A stretch of 64,000 bases of DNA from Acidobacteriaceae bacterium (GTDB lineage: Bacteria > Acidobacteriota > Terriglobia > Terriglobales > Acidobacteriaceae), in assembly GCA_021323655.1 (NCBI GenBank), contig JAJPKO010000042.1:59546-123545 (forward strand), written 5' to 3'. Under the pieces are notes generated by a model. It had not been told where the DNA came from. It was given only the letters and a program-made list of their open reading frames with translations, and did no database searches. Numbering within the stretch: position 1 is the first letter of the stretch; the number at the start of each line of letters is the position of its first letter. This document shows, in pieces, positions 25,317 to 33,629 of this stretch. The translations under genes and the position numbers were made by a program.

Positions 25317-26132
25317 CTAGTTCATCCACTTACGATCGTTGGGGTCTTTTTCTGAGCCGGTATAGCGGCCTTCTTTATCGAAGTAAACATCGCGATTCTG
25401 CTTGCGCATATAGACTTCAAACTTTTTTGCGGCGCGGCGGCGCTTCCAGCGGTAGTAGCCATTGCGCAGGCCAAAGTAGCCTTCGCTCATGGCGAAGGCA
25501 TATCCGCGTCGAGGTGCAGCCTTGATATAGAGATACCCAACGAGCGCGCCGCCCAGTTCGGCGAAGGCGTAGATTCGGTTAGAGGAGAAAAGCATGGCGA
25601 GGGAGATGAGCATGTAGACGATGACAAGATATTTGGCCTTCATCGTCATGGGGAAAGGAAAGAGCATGAACTCGAGGTCGCCATAGAGGACGCCGAACGC
25701 GACCAGCAGGCCGAAGATTCCGCCAAAACAGCCAGTAATGGCAAACAGCGCGTAGCCGTCGCCGCGGGCGAAAAGGCCAAGGGCCACGGCCGCCAGCCCA
25801 GCGCCAATGACGCTGGTGAAGAACAGCTCGGCCAGCCAGCGCGGGCCATGATGCGACTCAAGAAAGCTGCCCAGAAACCAGAGCGTGAGCATCTCAAGAG
25901 CGGTCCCGAGAATCCCTGTGTGGATGAAGCAATAGGTGATGACCTGCCAGAGATAGCCGTGCAGGAAAAATGCAGGAACCAGAGCAGCGAAGTTCAGAAT
26001 ACTGTGGGCCAAAGGTGCTGCCACGACTCCAAGCAGCAGGAGGAGAAAATACACGCCAACATTCCAGAGAATCAGGCCGCGAGTGAAGCCGCGAAAGTCG
26101 GGGAAGTTCATGATTCCGGCAGTGCGAGGCAT
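25317..26132 (-). CDS. Rhomboid-fold membrane protein, catalytically inactive
   Basis: The protein has 271 residues with six or seven transmembrane segments and a basic C-terminal tail of about 60 residues. The rhomboid framework is clear: WQVITYCFIHTG, then LTLWFLGSFLE, GGIFGLLVAFGVLYG, and LGGALVGYLYIKA. However, the active-site positions are changed. The GxSG serine motif reads GCFG (Ser to Phe), the A-H-L-G-G histidine reads AELGG (His to Glu), and in the second helix the H-x3-N pair reads G-x3-E. It therefore cannot be a serine protease and is a pseudo-rhomboid. Such proteins can bind clients without cutting them. The start at 26132 could instead be ATG at 26111 (MNFPDFRGF). Confidence 0.8.
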   Translation of the reverse strand: MPRTAGIMNFPDFRGFTRGLILWNVGVYFLLLLLGVVAAPLAHSILNFAALVPAFFLHGYLWQVITYCFIHTGILGTALEMLTLWFLGSFLESHHGPRWLAELFFTSVIGAGLAAVALGLFARGDGYALFAITGCFGGIFGLLVAFGVLYGDLEFMLFPFPMTMKAKYLVIVYMLISLAMLFSSNRIYAFAELGGALVGYLYIKAAPRRGYAFAMSEGYFGLRNGYYRWKRRRAAKKFEVYMRKQNRDVYFDKEGRYTGSEKDPNDRKWMN

Positions 26133-26317
26133 AGGGACATTTTCGCAGGAAAGCGCCGGGTTTGCAGCCCGGGCCAGGAATCCATCTCATGTTCACGGGG
26201 CTAGAAAGCCCCTCCTTTTGAAGCAGTTTTCATTGGCCTGAAGGCCGATGCTTCTACCTTGCCTATTTATGAGATATAGTTCTGGATCGCAACTAACTCT
26301 TACAGAATCCGTAAGAT

Positions 26318-26406
26318 AGCGGGAACGATCCCCGCTGAGTCTTTGAAAATAAAAGAAAGTAATAAAAGTAATATCGGATTGGGGAAGGGGATATACCATT
26401 TCCCCG
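26318..26406. repeat. Intergenic repeat, copy B
   Basis: AGCGGG...CCCGCT hairpin, then CTTTGAAAATAAAAGAAAG, then GGGGAAGGGG and a TTTCCCC arm. It has the same architecture as the copy at 15841-15916 and fills most of the 300-nt gap between the pseudo-rhomboid and flgL. It may also act as a terminator for flgL. Confidence 0.6.
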
Positions 26407-26432
26407 CTATTCACGAAGCGCCCGTTCGGACA

Positions 26433-27335
26433 TCACAGCAGGCTGAACAGCTCTCCGTTGTTCTTCTCCAGCAGATTCACCACCTGAATCAGTGCTGTCT
26501 GCTGCGTCTCTGCCGTACTCAACTGAGTGGAAACACCTGCAACATCCGTTTGCAAAAGATCTGTCTGGGCGGCAGTGATCTGGGTGCCCTGCATCTGGTT
26601 GTAGCTCTGGGCCGCCTGCAATCGCGTAATCGAGTTGTCAATCACCACACGCTGCTGGCTCACATAGTTCAGGGCCGAATTGAGAGCAATCGTATTCGCC
26701 ACGCTGGCCGCGCTCGAACTGCCGGAGGAAAATTCCGCCACCAGATTATTGAGGATCCCCAGCACGTCGTTCGATGGATCGTTAAAAATTTGGTTTCCTG
26801 GCAGATTCACCTGTATCTGCTGGCCATTCGGCGTCATCACGTGCGACACAACCGAATCTCCGTTATACGCCACCGTGTTCGGGGTCACAGAAGGATCAAG
26901 AGAAAATGGCGCGGTATTGCCCTTACTCCCCGAAAAAAGATACGTCCCCATATACGAGGTATTCGCAAGAGAAACAATCTCATCCCTGATTCCGGAAAGC
27001 TGCGTTGCCACCGACTGAATCTCGCTCGCATTCAGCGTTCCGTTGTTGCCCTCCATAGCCAGCGAGAGGGCCTGCGTCAGTTGCGAAACTACGCTCCCCA
27101 GCGTTGAATCAGTCACCTGCAAACGTCCTAACACGGAGGTCTCCGTGAGCGAAAAACTGTCGTTCATCTGTAGCTGTGCAGAAAGCAATACGTTCTCGCC
27201 CGCAGCTACTGGATCATCTCCCAGGGAGTTGATCCTTTTCCCGCTGGAAATCTCATCGGTCAGCTGTTGCTGCAATGCCGAAGTCTGATTGAGCGCCGCG
27301 ATTGCGTTGTTCAGATAAAGCGGATCAAATCTCAC
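26433..27335 (-). CDS. flgL: Flagellar hook-associated protein FlgL (HAP3)
   Basis: This flagellin-like junction protein between hook and filament has 300 residues. It begins MRFDPLYLNNAIAALNQTSA and has the conserved N-terminal coiled-coil motif LTDEISSGKRINSLGDDPVA. The C-terminal coiled coil repeats the pattern seen in FlgL (LQAAQSYNQMQGTQITAAQT). The start is a GTG at 27335 five bases after GAGGAGG. It is the last gene of the flgM-flgN-like-flgK-flgL unit, 19 nt after flgK, and is expected to depend on FliA through the promoter at 29340. Confidence 0.92.
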   Translation of the reverse strand: MRFDPLYLNNAIAALNQTSALQQQLTDEISSGKRINSLGDDPVAAGENVLLSAQLQMNDSFSLTETSVLGRLQVTDSTLGSVVSQLTQALSLAMEGNNGTLNASEIQSVATQLSGIRDEIVSLANTSYMGTYLFSGSKGNTAPFSLDPSVTPNTVAYNGDSVVSHVMTPNGQQIQVNLPGNQIFNDPSNDVLGILNNLVAEFSSGSSSAASVANTIALNSALNYVSQQRVVIDNSITRLQAAQSYNQMQGTQITAAQTDLLQTDVAGVSTQLSTAETQQTALIQVVNLLEKNNGELFSLL

Positions 27336-27354
27336 CGTGTCCTCCTCTCCTTAG

Positions 27355-28761
27355 TTACGAAACTGCTGCCTCAATACCAAGGTTCAGCGCCGAAGCCATG
27401 ACCGTGTCGAGAATCGTGAACACCTTCGACGCGGCCTGATAGCTCTGTTGCAGGTTTTCAAGCATGGCCGCCTGTTCATTCTGGTTTACCGCGGAAAGCG
27501 CATCGCGCTGCGTTGTAAGCTGTGTCAGTGACGCCTGCTGCGCAGTGTTCTCTGTCGAAACCTGAGACACCAGACTACCCAGTGAAGAAACAAAACTCGA
27601 GTAGTAGCTCGAAGCCGTCACACCGCCAACGATAACCTGGTTCTGCAGCTGCAACATACTGACCAGGTTGGAAGTATCAGAAGCTCCGTTGCCGCTGGCC
27701 GCCGCCGCAATCTGCGAACCAGAGGTGATCGCAAGAGAAATCTGGCTGGCTGCCCCCGCCGAGGTAGCAGGAAGATTGAAAATGTCTCCACCCGGATTGC
27801 CATTGGCGTCCGTTCCCGCATGATTGGCCGTGTTAAGCGCAGTGCCAAAATCATATGCCATCGTGTCCAGCGCACTTTGCATCTGGGGAATGCCCTGATC
27901 GCGAACCGTCAAAATGCCACCAAGTTGTCCCCCAGCTCCAGCAAGGTCTGACGTAATGTCACTGCCCTGGTTGTCGTAAATATGCGTTATACCGCCGGAA
28001 AGCGAAGCGCTCAGCGGGAATGCCTGCCCAAGGACCACCAGAGGCGCCCCGCTGGAAGTGGTAATAGTAAGCCCGTTGTCTTCATTGCGTATCTGGTGGA
28101 TACCAATCAATTGCGAAAGCTGCTGAATATCATGCTGGCGCTGATCTTCAAGCTGCCCTGCGTCACCATTCGGAGACATCTCAGAAATTTTGCCATTCAG
28201 TTGCGCAATCGCCTGGGTCAGCGAGTTGACCTGCGAAACAATGGTCGCAGCCTGATGGTCGAGCGAGTTCTGCTGGCTCGACAACTGCGACGAAGCTGCC
28301 TGAAATGCATTCACCAGTGTGGTCGCCGCCGTCAGCACAGACTGACGCAATGAGGGATCCGAAGGGCTGCCCTGCAACTGCGAAAGCGCACTGAAAAAGC
28401 CCGTGATGCTTTGCCCGATATCGAGCGAAGAGGAAGTCGTGGACGTGGCCGATCCAAAAATGCTCTGGAGCTGGCTCAGTGCGGTATACCGTGCCTCCGT
28501 GTCCTGCTGCAGCTGCGTCTGCTGCTGTATGCGCTGCTCAAGCACCAGATCGCGCTGCGAGGACGGGCCTGTCATCGTCGCCCCTTGCCCATAGCAAATC
28601 CCCGCAATATTGACGGTGTCGTTTTCCTGCCACTGCGGAAGCTCGGTTGTGTACCCGGGAGTATTCGCATTCGACACATTGTTGGCAATCACGTTGATCG
28701 CAGACTGCGCAGCCTGCAAGGCTCCCGCAGCAATACTGAACGCTGAATTTAATGTTGCCAT
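27355..28761 (-). CDS. flgK: Flagellar hook-associated protein FlgK (HAP1)
   Basis: The protein has 468 residues. The N-terminus carries the rod/hook signature ALQAAQSAINVIANNVSNAN-type sequence followed by TPGYT, and the next block LVLEQRIQQQTQLQQDTEAR is typical of FlgK. The C-terminus is a coiled coil ending QQSYQAASKVFTILDTVM. It forms the first junction zone at the hook tip and is exported by the flagellar type III apparatus. Its ATG overlaps the upstream small gene by 13 nt, with GGAG seven bases before it. Confidence 0.92.
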   Translation of the reverse strand: MATLNSAFSIAAGALQAAQSAINVIANNVSNANTPGYTTELPQWQENDTVNIAGICYGQGATMTGPSSQRDLVLEQRIQQQTQLQQDTEARYTALSQLQSIFGSATSTTSSSLDIGQSITGFFSALSQLQGSPSDPSLRQSVLTAATTLVNAFQAASSQLSSQQNSLDHQAATIVSQVNSLTQAIAQLNGKISEMSPNGDAGQLEDQRQHDIQQLSQLIGIHQIRNEDNGLTITTSSGAPLVVLGQAFPLSASLSGGITHIYDNQGSDITSDLAGAGGQLGGILTVRDQGIPQMQSALDTMAYDFGTALNTANHAGTDANGNPGGDIFNLPATSAGAASQISLAITSGSQIAAAASGNGASDTSNLVSMLQLQNQVIVGGVTASSYYSSFVSSLGSLVSQVSTENTAQQASLTQLTTQRDALSAVNQNEQAAMLENLQQSYQAASKVFTILDTVMASALNLGIEAAVS

Positions 28762-29012
28762 CCCTGAACTCCTCTTGCGCTTGTTTCGCTCCGCAATACA
28801 CGGAGATTCATGCTGGTATGCTCCAGCAGCTTTTTCAATATGGCGCGCTGCCTCACAGCAAAATCGATCTCATCCTGCAAAACAGGCGCTTCTACATTGC
28901 TGCATTCAGACAACACTTCGCCCAGAGACACCGCATCCGTCCTTTGCAAAGCATCAACCGCCCTGCTGTAAAGGACACTGATGGGTGCCTCAGAAAGACC
29001 CATCTGTGACAT
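28749..29012 (-). CDS. Small flagellar protein in the flgN position
   Basis: This 87-residue helical protein has no signal peptide. Between flgM and flgK most bacteria carry flgN, the export chaperone for FlgK and FlgL. Residues 50-75 (DFAVRQRAILKKLLEHTSMN) resemble the helix that follows in FlgN proteins, but identity is too low to name it. It overlaps flgK by 13 nt and starts 12 nt after the flgM stop, so it is certainly in the same operon. FlgN function is inference from position, size and helical content. Confidence 0.55.
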   Translation of the reverse strand: MSQMGLSEAPISVLYSRAVDALQRTDAVSLGEVLSECSNVEAPVLQDEIDFAVRQRAILKKLLEHTSMNLRVLRSETSARGVQGWQH

Positions 29013-29024
29013 GGAATCTTCGGA

Positions 29025-29318
29025 TTACTTGCTTATCATTTGCCGCACAAGCTTTTCAGCCACATCTTCAGGAGCCACGCTGTACGTACCATTATTGAGA
29101 GCATGCTGTACAGCAGCCACCTTGTCCATACGAACATCCGGGACCTGCATGGCCCTGTTCGCCAGACTTGCCGCCAGGCTCACTTCCGCACTGTCCTGCC
29201 CCAGCGCTCCAGTAGAAGGGACAGACGCTGAACCCTGCCGCTGTACTGGAGAAATGCGCGATGTCTCGGTAACTCCCGCCGGCTCAGACAAATTGTGCAG
29301 GCCATCGTTGATGTTCAT
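29025..29318 (-). CDS. flgM: Anti-sigma-28 factor FlgM
   Basis: The protein has 97 residues: a disordered N-terminal half rich in Ser, Thr and Gln, and a C-terminal half with the FlgM signature (RMDKVAAVQHALNNGTYSVA, then EDVAEKLVRQMI). It binds FliA until the hook is complete and is then exported. It is the first gene after the best FliA promoter in the window (29340-29366), which gives the usual autoregulatory loop. It is followed 12 nt later by the flgN-like gene. Confidence 0.9.
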   Translation of the reverse strand: MNINDGLHNLSEPAGVTETSRISPVQRQGSASVPSTGALGQDSAEVSLAASLANRAMQVPDVRMDKVAAVQHALNNGTYSVAPEDVAEKLVRQMISK

Positions 29319-29339
29319 CGTATTTGCTCCTCACTGCGT

Positions 29340-29366
29340 TTATCGGCAGGGCAGAAGTAAATTATA
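29340..29366 (-). promoter_or_regulatory. Sigma-28 (FliA) promoter for flgM-flgK-flgL
   Basis: On the minus strand it reads TATAATTT-N11-GCCGATAA. The -10 is a perfect match to the FliA consensus and the -35 matches 6 of 8, with exact spacing. Transcription would start near 29332, 14 nt before the flgM ATG. Confidence 0.85.
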
Positions 29367-29694
29367 GTGCCTGTCCACTTCCGATTCTGTGAGAATTCTC
29401 ATTTACTTTCCCGGTTGTCTCGAAATGCTTCAATATCTGGCTAGCGACCCCAAATCCCCCTTGCTCTGAGATGCCTTTTGCCATGGTCTCCGCTCCATAG
29501 CTCATCAGCGTATCTTCACTCCCTGCAGAACTGTCGCTATCTGAAGTATCTGAGAACAAGCTGTCTTCGAGCAAAGGCTTCAGGAACTCCTTCATCAGGC
29601 TCGCCTCGAATTCGTGTGCCGCCGACTCCAGTTTCGGGTTCGGCCTTGTTCCTGCCTCTGCCGCAAAAAGATTTGAAAACGATACAGAATTCAT
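29362..29694 (-). CDS. flgJ: Rod-binding protein FlgJ (N-terminal domain only)
   Basis: The protein has 110 residues. It contains the FlgJ rod-capping domain: KLESAAHEFEASLMKEFLKPL, then EDTLMSYGAETMAKGISEQGGFGVASQI. The C-terminal muramidase domain of enterobacterial FlgJ is absent, as in many phyla, so a separate hydrolase must open the wall. The ATG overlaps the flgI stop by 4 nt (ATGA at 29691-29694), showing translational coupling. The next promoter downstream (for flgM) lies at its 3' end. Confidence 0.88.
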   Translation of the reverse strand: MNSVSFSNLFAAEAGTRPNPKLESAAHEFEASLMKEFLKPLLEDSLFSDTSDSDSSAGSEDTLMSYGAETMAKGISEQGGFGVASQILKHFETTGKVNENSHRIGSGQAL

Positions 29695-30824
29695 AGCACC
29701 TCCAGTTCAGCTTCAAGCGCCCCGGCCTCTTTCATCGCCTGCAAAATAGAAATAATGTCGCGGGCCGATGCGCCAATCTGTTGCAGGTTCTGGACGAGAT
29801 CATCCACAGTCGCTCCCTGTTTCAATTCGATACGGTTGACCGGCTGGTCCTGCGCCTGAACGGTCGTTTGCGGAACCACCTGCGTCGTCCCCTGAGAGAA
29901 TGGCGCTGGCTGTGAGACCTGATACTCGGTGACAACATTCACCGACAACCCTCCATGCAGAATCGAAACCGGTTGCAGTCGAACATCTCCGCCAATGACT
30001 ACTGTCCCTGTTCGCTCGTTCACTACGACTTTGGCTCGTGGATAGGTTTCCACCTCGACCGACTCCACCTGGGCCAGCAGCGAGGGTATGTCCTCTGAAG
30101 CCTGCACGGCAAGCGTAATCCGGCGGCTGTCTACAGCATGGGCCAGCGGCCTTCCCATTTCATGGTTAATGGAGGTGGCTATCATCTCCGCAGTCCGGAA
30201 ATCAGCATCATTCAGCAGGAGAGAGAGAACCTTCATTCGCGACAGATCCAGTGGCACGGCGCGTTCCACCATCGCCCCATCCGGAACGCGCCCCGTGGTG
30301 GGATGGTTATATTGCCGCACATTTCCATTGGCGCCAACCGCATAACCGCCCAGCACCAGTGGCCCTTGTGCTTCGGCGTAGATCTGGCCATCTAGCCCAT
30401 ATAGTGGTGTCATTAAAAGGAGTCCGCCTTCGAGACTCCGCGCATCTCCGGCAGAGGAAACCGTGACATCAATCTTGTTTCCCGGGCGCGCAAATGCCGG
30501 AAGCGTCGCGGAAATAAACACAGCGGCCATGTTTTGCGTGCGCATCTGCGAGAGCTGCGGGGACTGCTGCATATTCACACCCATGCGCTGCAGAGTAGAA
30601 ACAAGTGTCTGCAATGGAAAGACCGTCTGCTGGCTGTCCCCTGTTCCGCGCAAGCCCACCACAATGCCATAGCCCACAAGCTTGTTGTCGCGCACGCCTT
30701 CCACCGTCGCAATGTCTTTTACCCGGGCCAGTTTCACACGCTGCGCTCCTGTCGCGGTTGTTGCCGGCCATCCAGCCCTGAATGCAAAAAGTACAACGAG
30801 ACAAAGTACCGTAAAGCAGCGCAT
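29691..30824 (-). CDS. flgI: Flagellar P-ring protein FlgI
   Basis: This periplasmic protein forms the bushing in the peptidoglycan layer and has 377 residues. A signal peptide is visible (CFTVLCLVVLFAFRAGWPA). The mature start VKLARVKDIATVEGVRDNKL is the family hallmark, followed by GYGIVVGLRGTGDSQQT. The C-terminus has IELKQGATVDDLVQNLQQIG and DIISILQAMKEAGAL. The gene is full length and sits between flgH and flgJ in the usual order. Its presence implies an outer membrane and peptidoglycan. Confidence 0.95.
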   Translation of the reverse strand: MRCFTVLCLVVLFAFRAGWPATTATGAQRVKLARVKDIATVEGVRDNKLVGYGIVVGLRGTGDSQQTVFPLQTLVSTLQRMGVNMQQSPQLSQMRTQNMAAVFISATLPAFARPGNKIDVTVSSAGDARSLEGGLLLMTPLYGLDGQIYAEAQGPLVLGGYAVGANGNVRQYNHPTTGRVPDGAMVERAVPLDLSRMKVLSLLLNDADFRTAEMIATSINHEMGRPLAHAVDSRRITLAVQASEDIPSLLAQVESVEVETYPRAKVVVNERTGTVVIGGDVRLQPVSILHGGLSVNVVTEYQVSQPAPFSQGTTQVVPQTTVQAQDQPVNRIELKQGATVDDLVQNLQQIGASARDIISILQAMKEAGALEAELEVL

Positions 30825-30836
30825 TCCTACTCCCTT

Positions 30837-31550
30837 TCAAAAGATCAGCAGCTTTTGCAGAAAACGCACGGCCGCATTGGGCCTGTACGTGTAATCGTTG
30901 ATGATGCCTTTCCCTACGACTTCCAGCTCCAGGCTTGTAATGGCCGTCGAAAGTACCTGGTTGTGCGAATCCACATCCTCTGGACGCACCAGACCGCGCA
31001 ATCGAATGAGCTGCGTCTGTTGATTGAAGGTGGCCTGCCGTACCGCCTGAATCACCAGCATCCCATTCGGAAGCACATCTACCACTTCGCCGCCCAATGT
31101 CGTACTCAGGCTGGAGTTGGTCACGCTCTCGCCCTGAGCGTTTAACCCGGATGCCGAGGTCTGATTCACAAGATTGTTTAAAGCATTGCTCGCTGAAAGC
31201 TTGCCAAAAAGCGCTGAAACCTGCGAACTGGCATTGGAAGCGCGAGAATTTTTCACCGTGCCGTCCGTTGAAGCTGCCAGGCTTTCAGAGACAACAATGG
31301 AAATTGGATCATGCAGGCGGGAAGCTCGCACATCTGCGGACAGTCTGGCCAAGCGTCCATCCGGCGTCCATATCGCCCCCGGCGAGTGCTCCTCAGCTGC
31401 ACTCTCAGCGCGAACACGTTCAATATATGCATTCAAAGCAATGTCTGGAGGAGTAGGCCTGGGCTGCTTTTCTGCTTTGTGGGCCGACGCAAAAGCTACA
31501 CCGCACATGCCGCACAGGACAATCGTCGTCCATATCTTCTTCATCTTCAT
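30837..31550 (-). CDS. flgH: Flagellar L-ring protein FlgH
   Basis: This outer-membrane ring subunit has 237 residues from ATG at 31550. This ATG overlaps the flgA stop by 4 nt (ATGA) and has GGAAGG just upstream; a GTG at 31562 is possible but less likely. The body has LHDPISIVVSESLAASTDGT, ALFGKLSASNALNNLVNQTS, LSTTLGGEVVDVLPNGMLVI and GLVRPEDVDSHNQVLSTAI, all FlgH landmarks. The signal peptide has two cysteines (LCGMCG) but no canonical lipobox, unlike most FlgH lipoproteins. Confidence 0.92.
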   Translation of the reverse strand: MKMKKIWTTIVLCGMCGVAFASAHKAEKQPRPTPPDIALNAYIERVRAESAAEEHSPGAIWTPDGRLARLSADVRASRLHDPISIVVSESLAASTDGTVKNSRASNASSQVSALFGKLSASNALNNLVNQTSASGLNAQGESVTNSSLSTTLGGEVVDVLPNGMLVIQAVRQATFNQQTQLIRLRGLVRPEDVDSHNQVLSTAITSLELEVVGKGIINDYTYRPNAAVRFLQKLLIF

Positions 31551-32011
31551 TGCGCCTTCCACCCTGGAGTGCTTACAAGTTCCACCTCATCCAGTCCCAC
31601 TACTTTTCCCTCCAGCAATGCGCCAGATTCAGCGCGTACCTGAATGCGGTCACCCACGCGACCTTGCCTGAGGGCGGTCGCAGTAAGAACAATTCTGGCG
31701 TCACCAGAAATTTTGGTCAGCAAGACTTTTGCACCAGCACGCACTGCAAGTGTGTTCTCCGGTGGAGGCGTTGTTGCGGCCTGAACAACGACCCTATGCC
31801 CCGACTCTTGCGAACCATCCGGCACAAACACCCAGGGACGCTCCGGATGAGTGCAGTCTTCCACAACGGTCCACCGGCGGTGCAATACGCCATCGGTCAC
31901 TGAACGGACGACCACAGTTCCAGAATGGCGTGCGCCACACTCTGCGCCCTTCATCGCATCAACAGAAAATCCAACGGTGATCAATAGACAAGAGAACATC
32001 AACCGCTGCAT
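31547..32011 (-). CDS. flgA: Flagellar P-ring assembly chaperone FlgA
   Basis: The protein has 154 residues with a signal peptide (FSCLLITVGFSVDA). The C-terminal half is a SAF domain: NTLAVRAGAKVLLTKISGDA, then TATALRQGRVGDRIQVRAES and LEGKVVGLDEVEL. FlgA helps FlgI polymerise around the rod. It is shorter than enterobacterial FlgA because the N-terminal part is reduced. The stop overlaps the flgH start; the gene begins 8 nt after the flgG stop. Confidence 0.85.
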   Translation of the reverse strand: MQRLMFSCLLITVGFSVDAMKGAECGARHSGTVVVRSVTDGVLHRRWTVVEDCTHPERPWVFVPDGSQESGHRVVVQAATTPPPENTLAVRAGAKVLLTKISGDARIVLTATALRQGRVGDRIQVRAESGALLEGKVVGLDEVELVSTPGWKAQ

Positions 32012-32019
32012 GCTTCCAC

Positions 32020-32808
32020 CTATCGCGTCATATTATTGACCTGGCTGTACATGTCGTCCGCGGCACGGATGACCTTGGAGTTACTCTCATAGGCCCGCTG
32101 CGCCAGCACCATCTGCACGAACTCTGTCACTACATCCACGTTAGAGTTCTCAAGATAGCCCTGCTGCAAGGTGCCGAGCCCCTGCGTGCCTCCAGGTGTG
32201 TCCAGCACAGCTTGCCCTGAAGAAAGCGTCGCCTCAAAAAGATTGTTCCCAATGCTGTTCAATCCTTCAGGGTTGGCAAAGGTCGCCAGCTGAATCTGCC
32301 CCAACTGTGTCGGATTCTGCTGGCCGGGAAGCGTGGCATTGACCATGCCATATTGCGTGATCGTTATCGAAGTCGCATTCGGCGGGATAGTAATGCTGGG
32401 GACTAGGGGGTCGCCATCAATTGTGACAATCTGGCCCTGGTTGTTCAGATGAAAGCTGCCCGCGCGTGAATAGGCGGTCGTACCGTCCGGGCGCTGGATC
32501 TGAAAGAACCCATTGCCTTGAATCGCAAGATCCAGAGGATTGCCCGTCTGGTTCAGATCACCTTGCGTCATGATGACTTCGGTTGCTGCTGATTTTGTGC
32601 CTAATCCAACCTGCAGGCCCGCTGAAACCGTCTGCTGACTCTGGGCCGCGCCCGGAGTAACAAGGTTCTGATAGATCATGTCCTGAAACTGCAGCCTGCG
32701 CTGACGGAAACCTGAGGTGGACGAGTTCGCCAGATTGTTGGCAATCGTGTCAAGGTTCAACTGCTGCGCGCTCATGCCGCTCGCTGCTGTATATAACGCC
32801 CGAATCAT
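32020..32808 (-). CDS. flgG: Flagellar distal-rod protein FlgG
   Basis: The protein has 262 residues and the FlgG start MIRALYTAASGMSAQQLNLD, then TIANNLANSSTSGFRQRRLQ and FQDMIYQNLV. The middle has LDLAIQGNGFFQIQRPDGTT and YSRAGSFHLNNQGQIVT. The C-terminus is NVDVVTEFVQMVLAQRAYES, then NSKVIRAADDMYSQVNNM. All are diagnostic for the distal rod. AGGAG precedes the ATG. It follows flgF by 18 nt. Confidence 0.95.
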   Translation of the reverse strand: MIRALYTAASGMSAQQLNLDTIANNLANSSTSGFRQRRLQFQDMIYQNLVTPGAAQSQQTVSAGLQVGLGTKSAATEVIMTQGDLNQTGNPLDLAIQGNGFFQIQRPDGTTAYSRAGSFHLNNQGQIVTIDGDPLVPSITIPPNATSITITQYGMVNATLPGQQNPTQLGQIQLATFANPEGLNSIGNNLFEATLSSGQAVLDTPGGTQGLGTLQQGYLENSNVDVVTEFVQMVLAQRAYESNSKVIRAADDMYSQVNNMTR

Positions 32809-32826
32809 TTGCTTCTCCTGTAATGG

Positions 32827-33558
32827 TTAAACTTTGGGGAGGTCTTCGCTGGCCGTTTTGTCGAAGTTGATATAGAAGTTCGACAGCGCCTTTTGCATCA
32901 TTTCCGCCTGGCGCTGCACCAGGACCAGATTCAGCGTCCCCTGAATGACATCTTCGTTTGAGGATTCAAGCGCACCCTGATGAATGGCCGCCGATGTGAC
33001 TACAGGTTTTGTACCCGCTGTAAATGCATAGCGATTGGCCCCCTCAGGCACCAGCGCCGATGCCGGAAGATCAAAAATTCCCAGCCTTCCTGCAACGGCG
33101 TTCCCGACAGAGATGACCCCATCCACACCAACAACAACGTCGCCCGTGGGAACCTGAATGGGTTTGTTTTGTGCATTGAGCACGGGTTCGCCAGAGGTGG
33201 TCACCAATGTGCCATCCGTCGCGCGCCGGAAAGACCCATCGCGAGTGTAGCGAATACCCTGCTTTGTCTGGATGGCAAAGAAGCCCTGCCCTTCAATGGC
33301 AAAGTCCAATGGATTGCCGGTGTGCGTCAGTGCACCTTGTCCAAGATAGGCAAGGTTTCCTCCAAGCACACCGTAGCTGTTTACTACCTGGTTGAGCTGC
33401 GAATCGTTCGCTTCCGGGCCGGCAATCGCATTGCGGAAATACTCGCGCTGTGCCCGGAAGCCGCTCGTATTGGCATTTGCCAGATTGCTGGCCGCCGCAT
33501 CCAGTGCCTCAGACCGTGCCAACCATCCAGAAAATGCTGCATAGTAGCCGCTGTCCAC
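32827..33558 (-). CDS. flgF: Flagellar proximal-rod protein FlgF
   Basis: The protein has 243 residues. It starts at a GTG with GGAGAGGACGGA directly upstream. Rod motifs are SEALDAAASNLANANTSGFR, then AQREYFRNAIAG, LDFAIEGQGFFAIQTKQGI and RYTRDGSFRRA. The C-terminus (ESSNEDVIQGTLNLVLVQRQ) is the usual coiled coil. It opens the flgF-flgG-flgA-flgH-flgI-flgJ unit, and the sigma-54-like element at 33587-33601 lies at the right distance to drive it. Confidence 0.9.
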   Translation of the reverse strand: MDSGYYAAFSGWLARSEALDAAASNLANANTSGFRAQREYFRNAIAGPEANDSQLNQVVNSYGVLGGNLAYLGQGALTHTGNPLDFAIEGQGFFAIQTKQGIRYTRDGSFRRATDGTLVTTSGEPVLNAQNKPIQVPTGDVVVGVDGVISVGNAVAGRLGIFDLPASALVPEGANRYAFTAGTKPVVTSAAIHQGALESSNEDVIQGTLNLVLVQRQAEMMQKALSNFYINFDKTASEDLPKV

Positions 33559-33586
33559 TCCGTCCTCTCCTTCGCAAATAACATTT

Positions 33587-33601
33587 GCAGCAGGAGGGCC
33601 A
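33587..33601 (-). promoter_or_regulatory. Sigma-54-like promoter for flgF operon
   Basis: On the minus strand it reads TGGCCCT-CCTG-CTGC, with GG and GC ten bases apart as RpoN requires. It is less perfect than the one at 8606. Predicted start near 33575, 17 nt before the flgF GTG. Confidence 0.5.
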
Positions 33602-33629
33602 AGAAGACCGAGGAAAGATTAGAAAAAAC

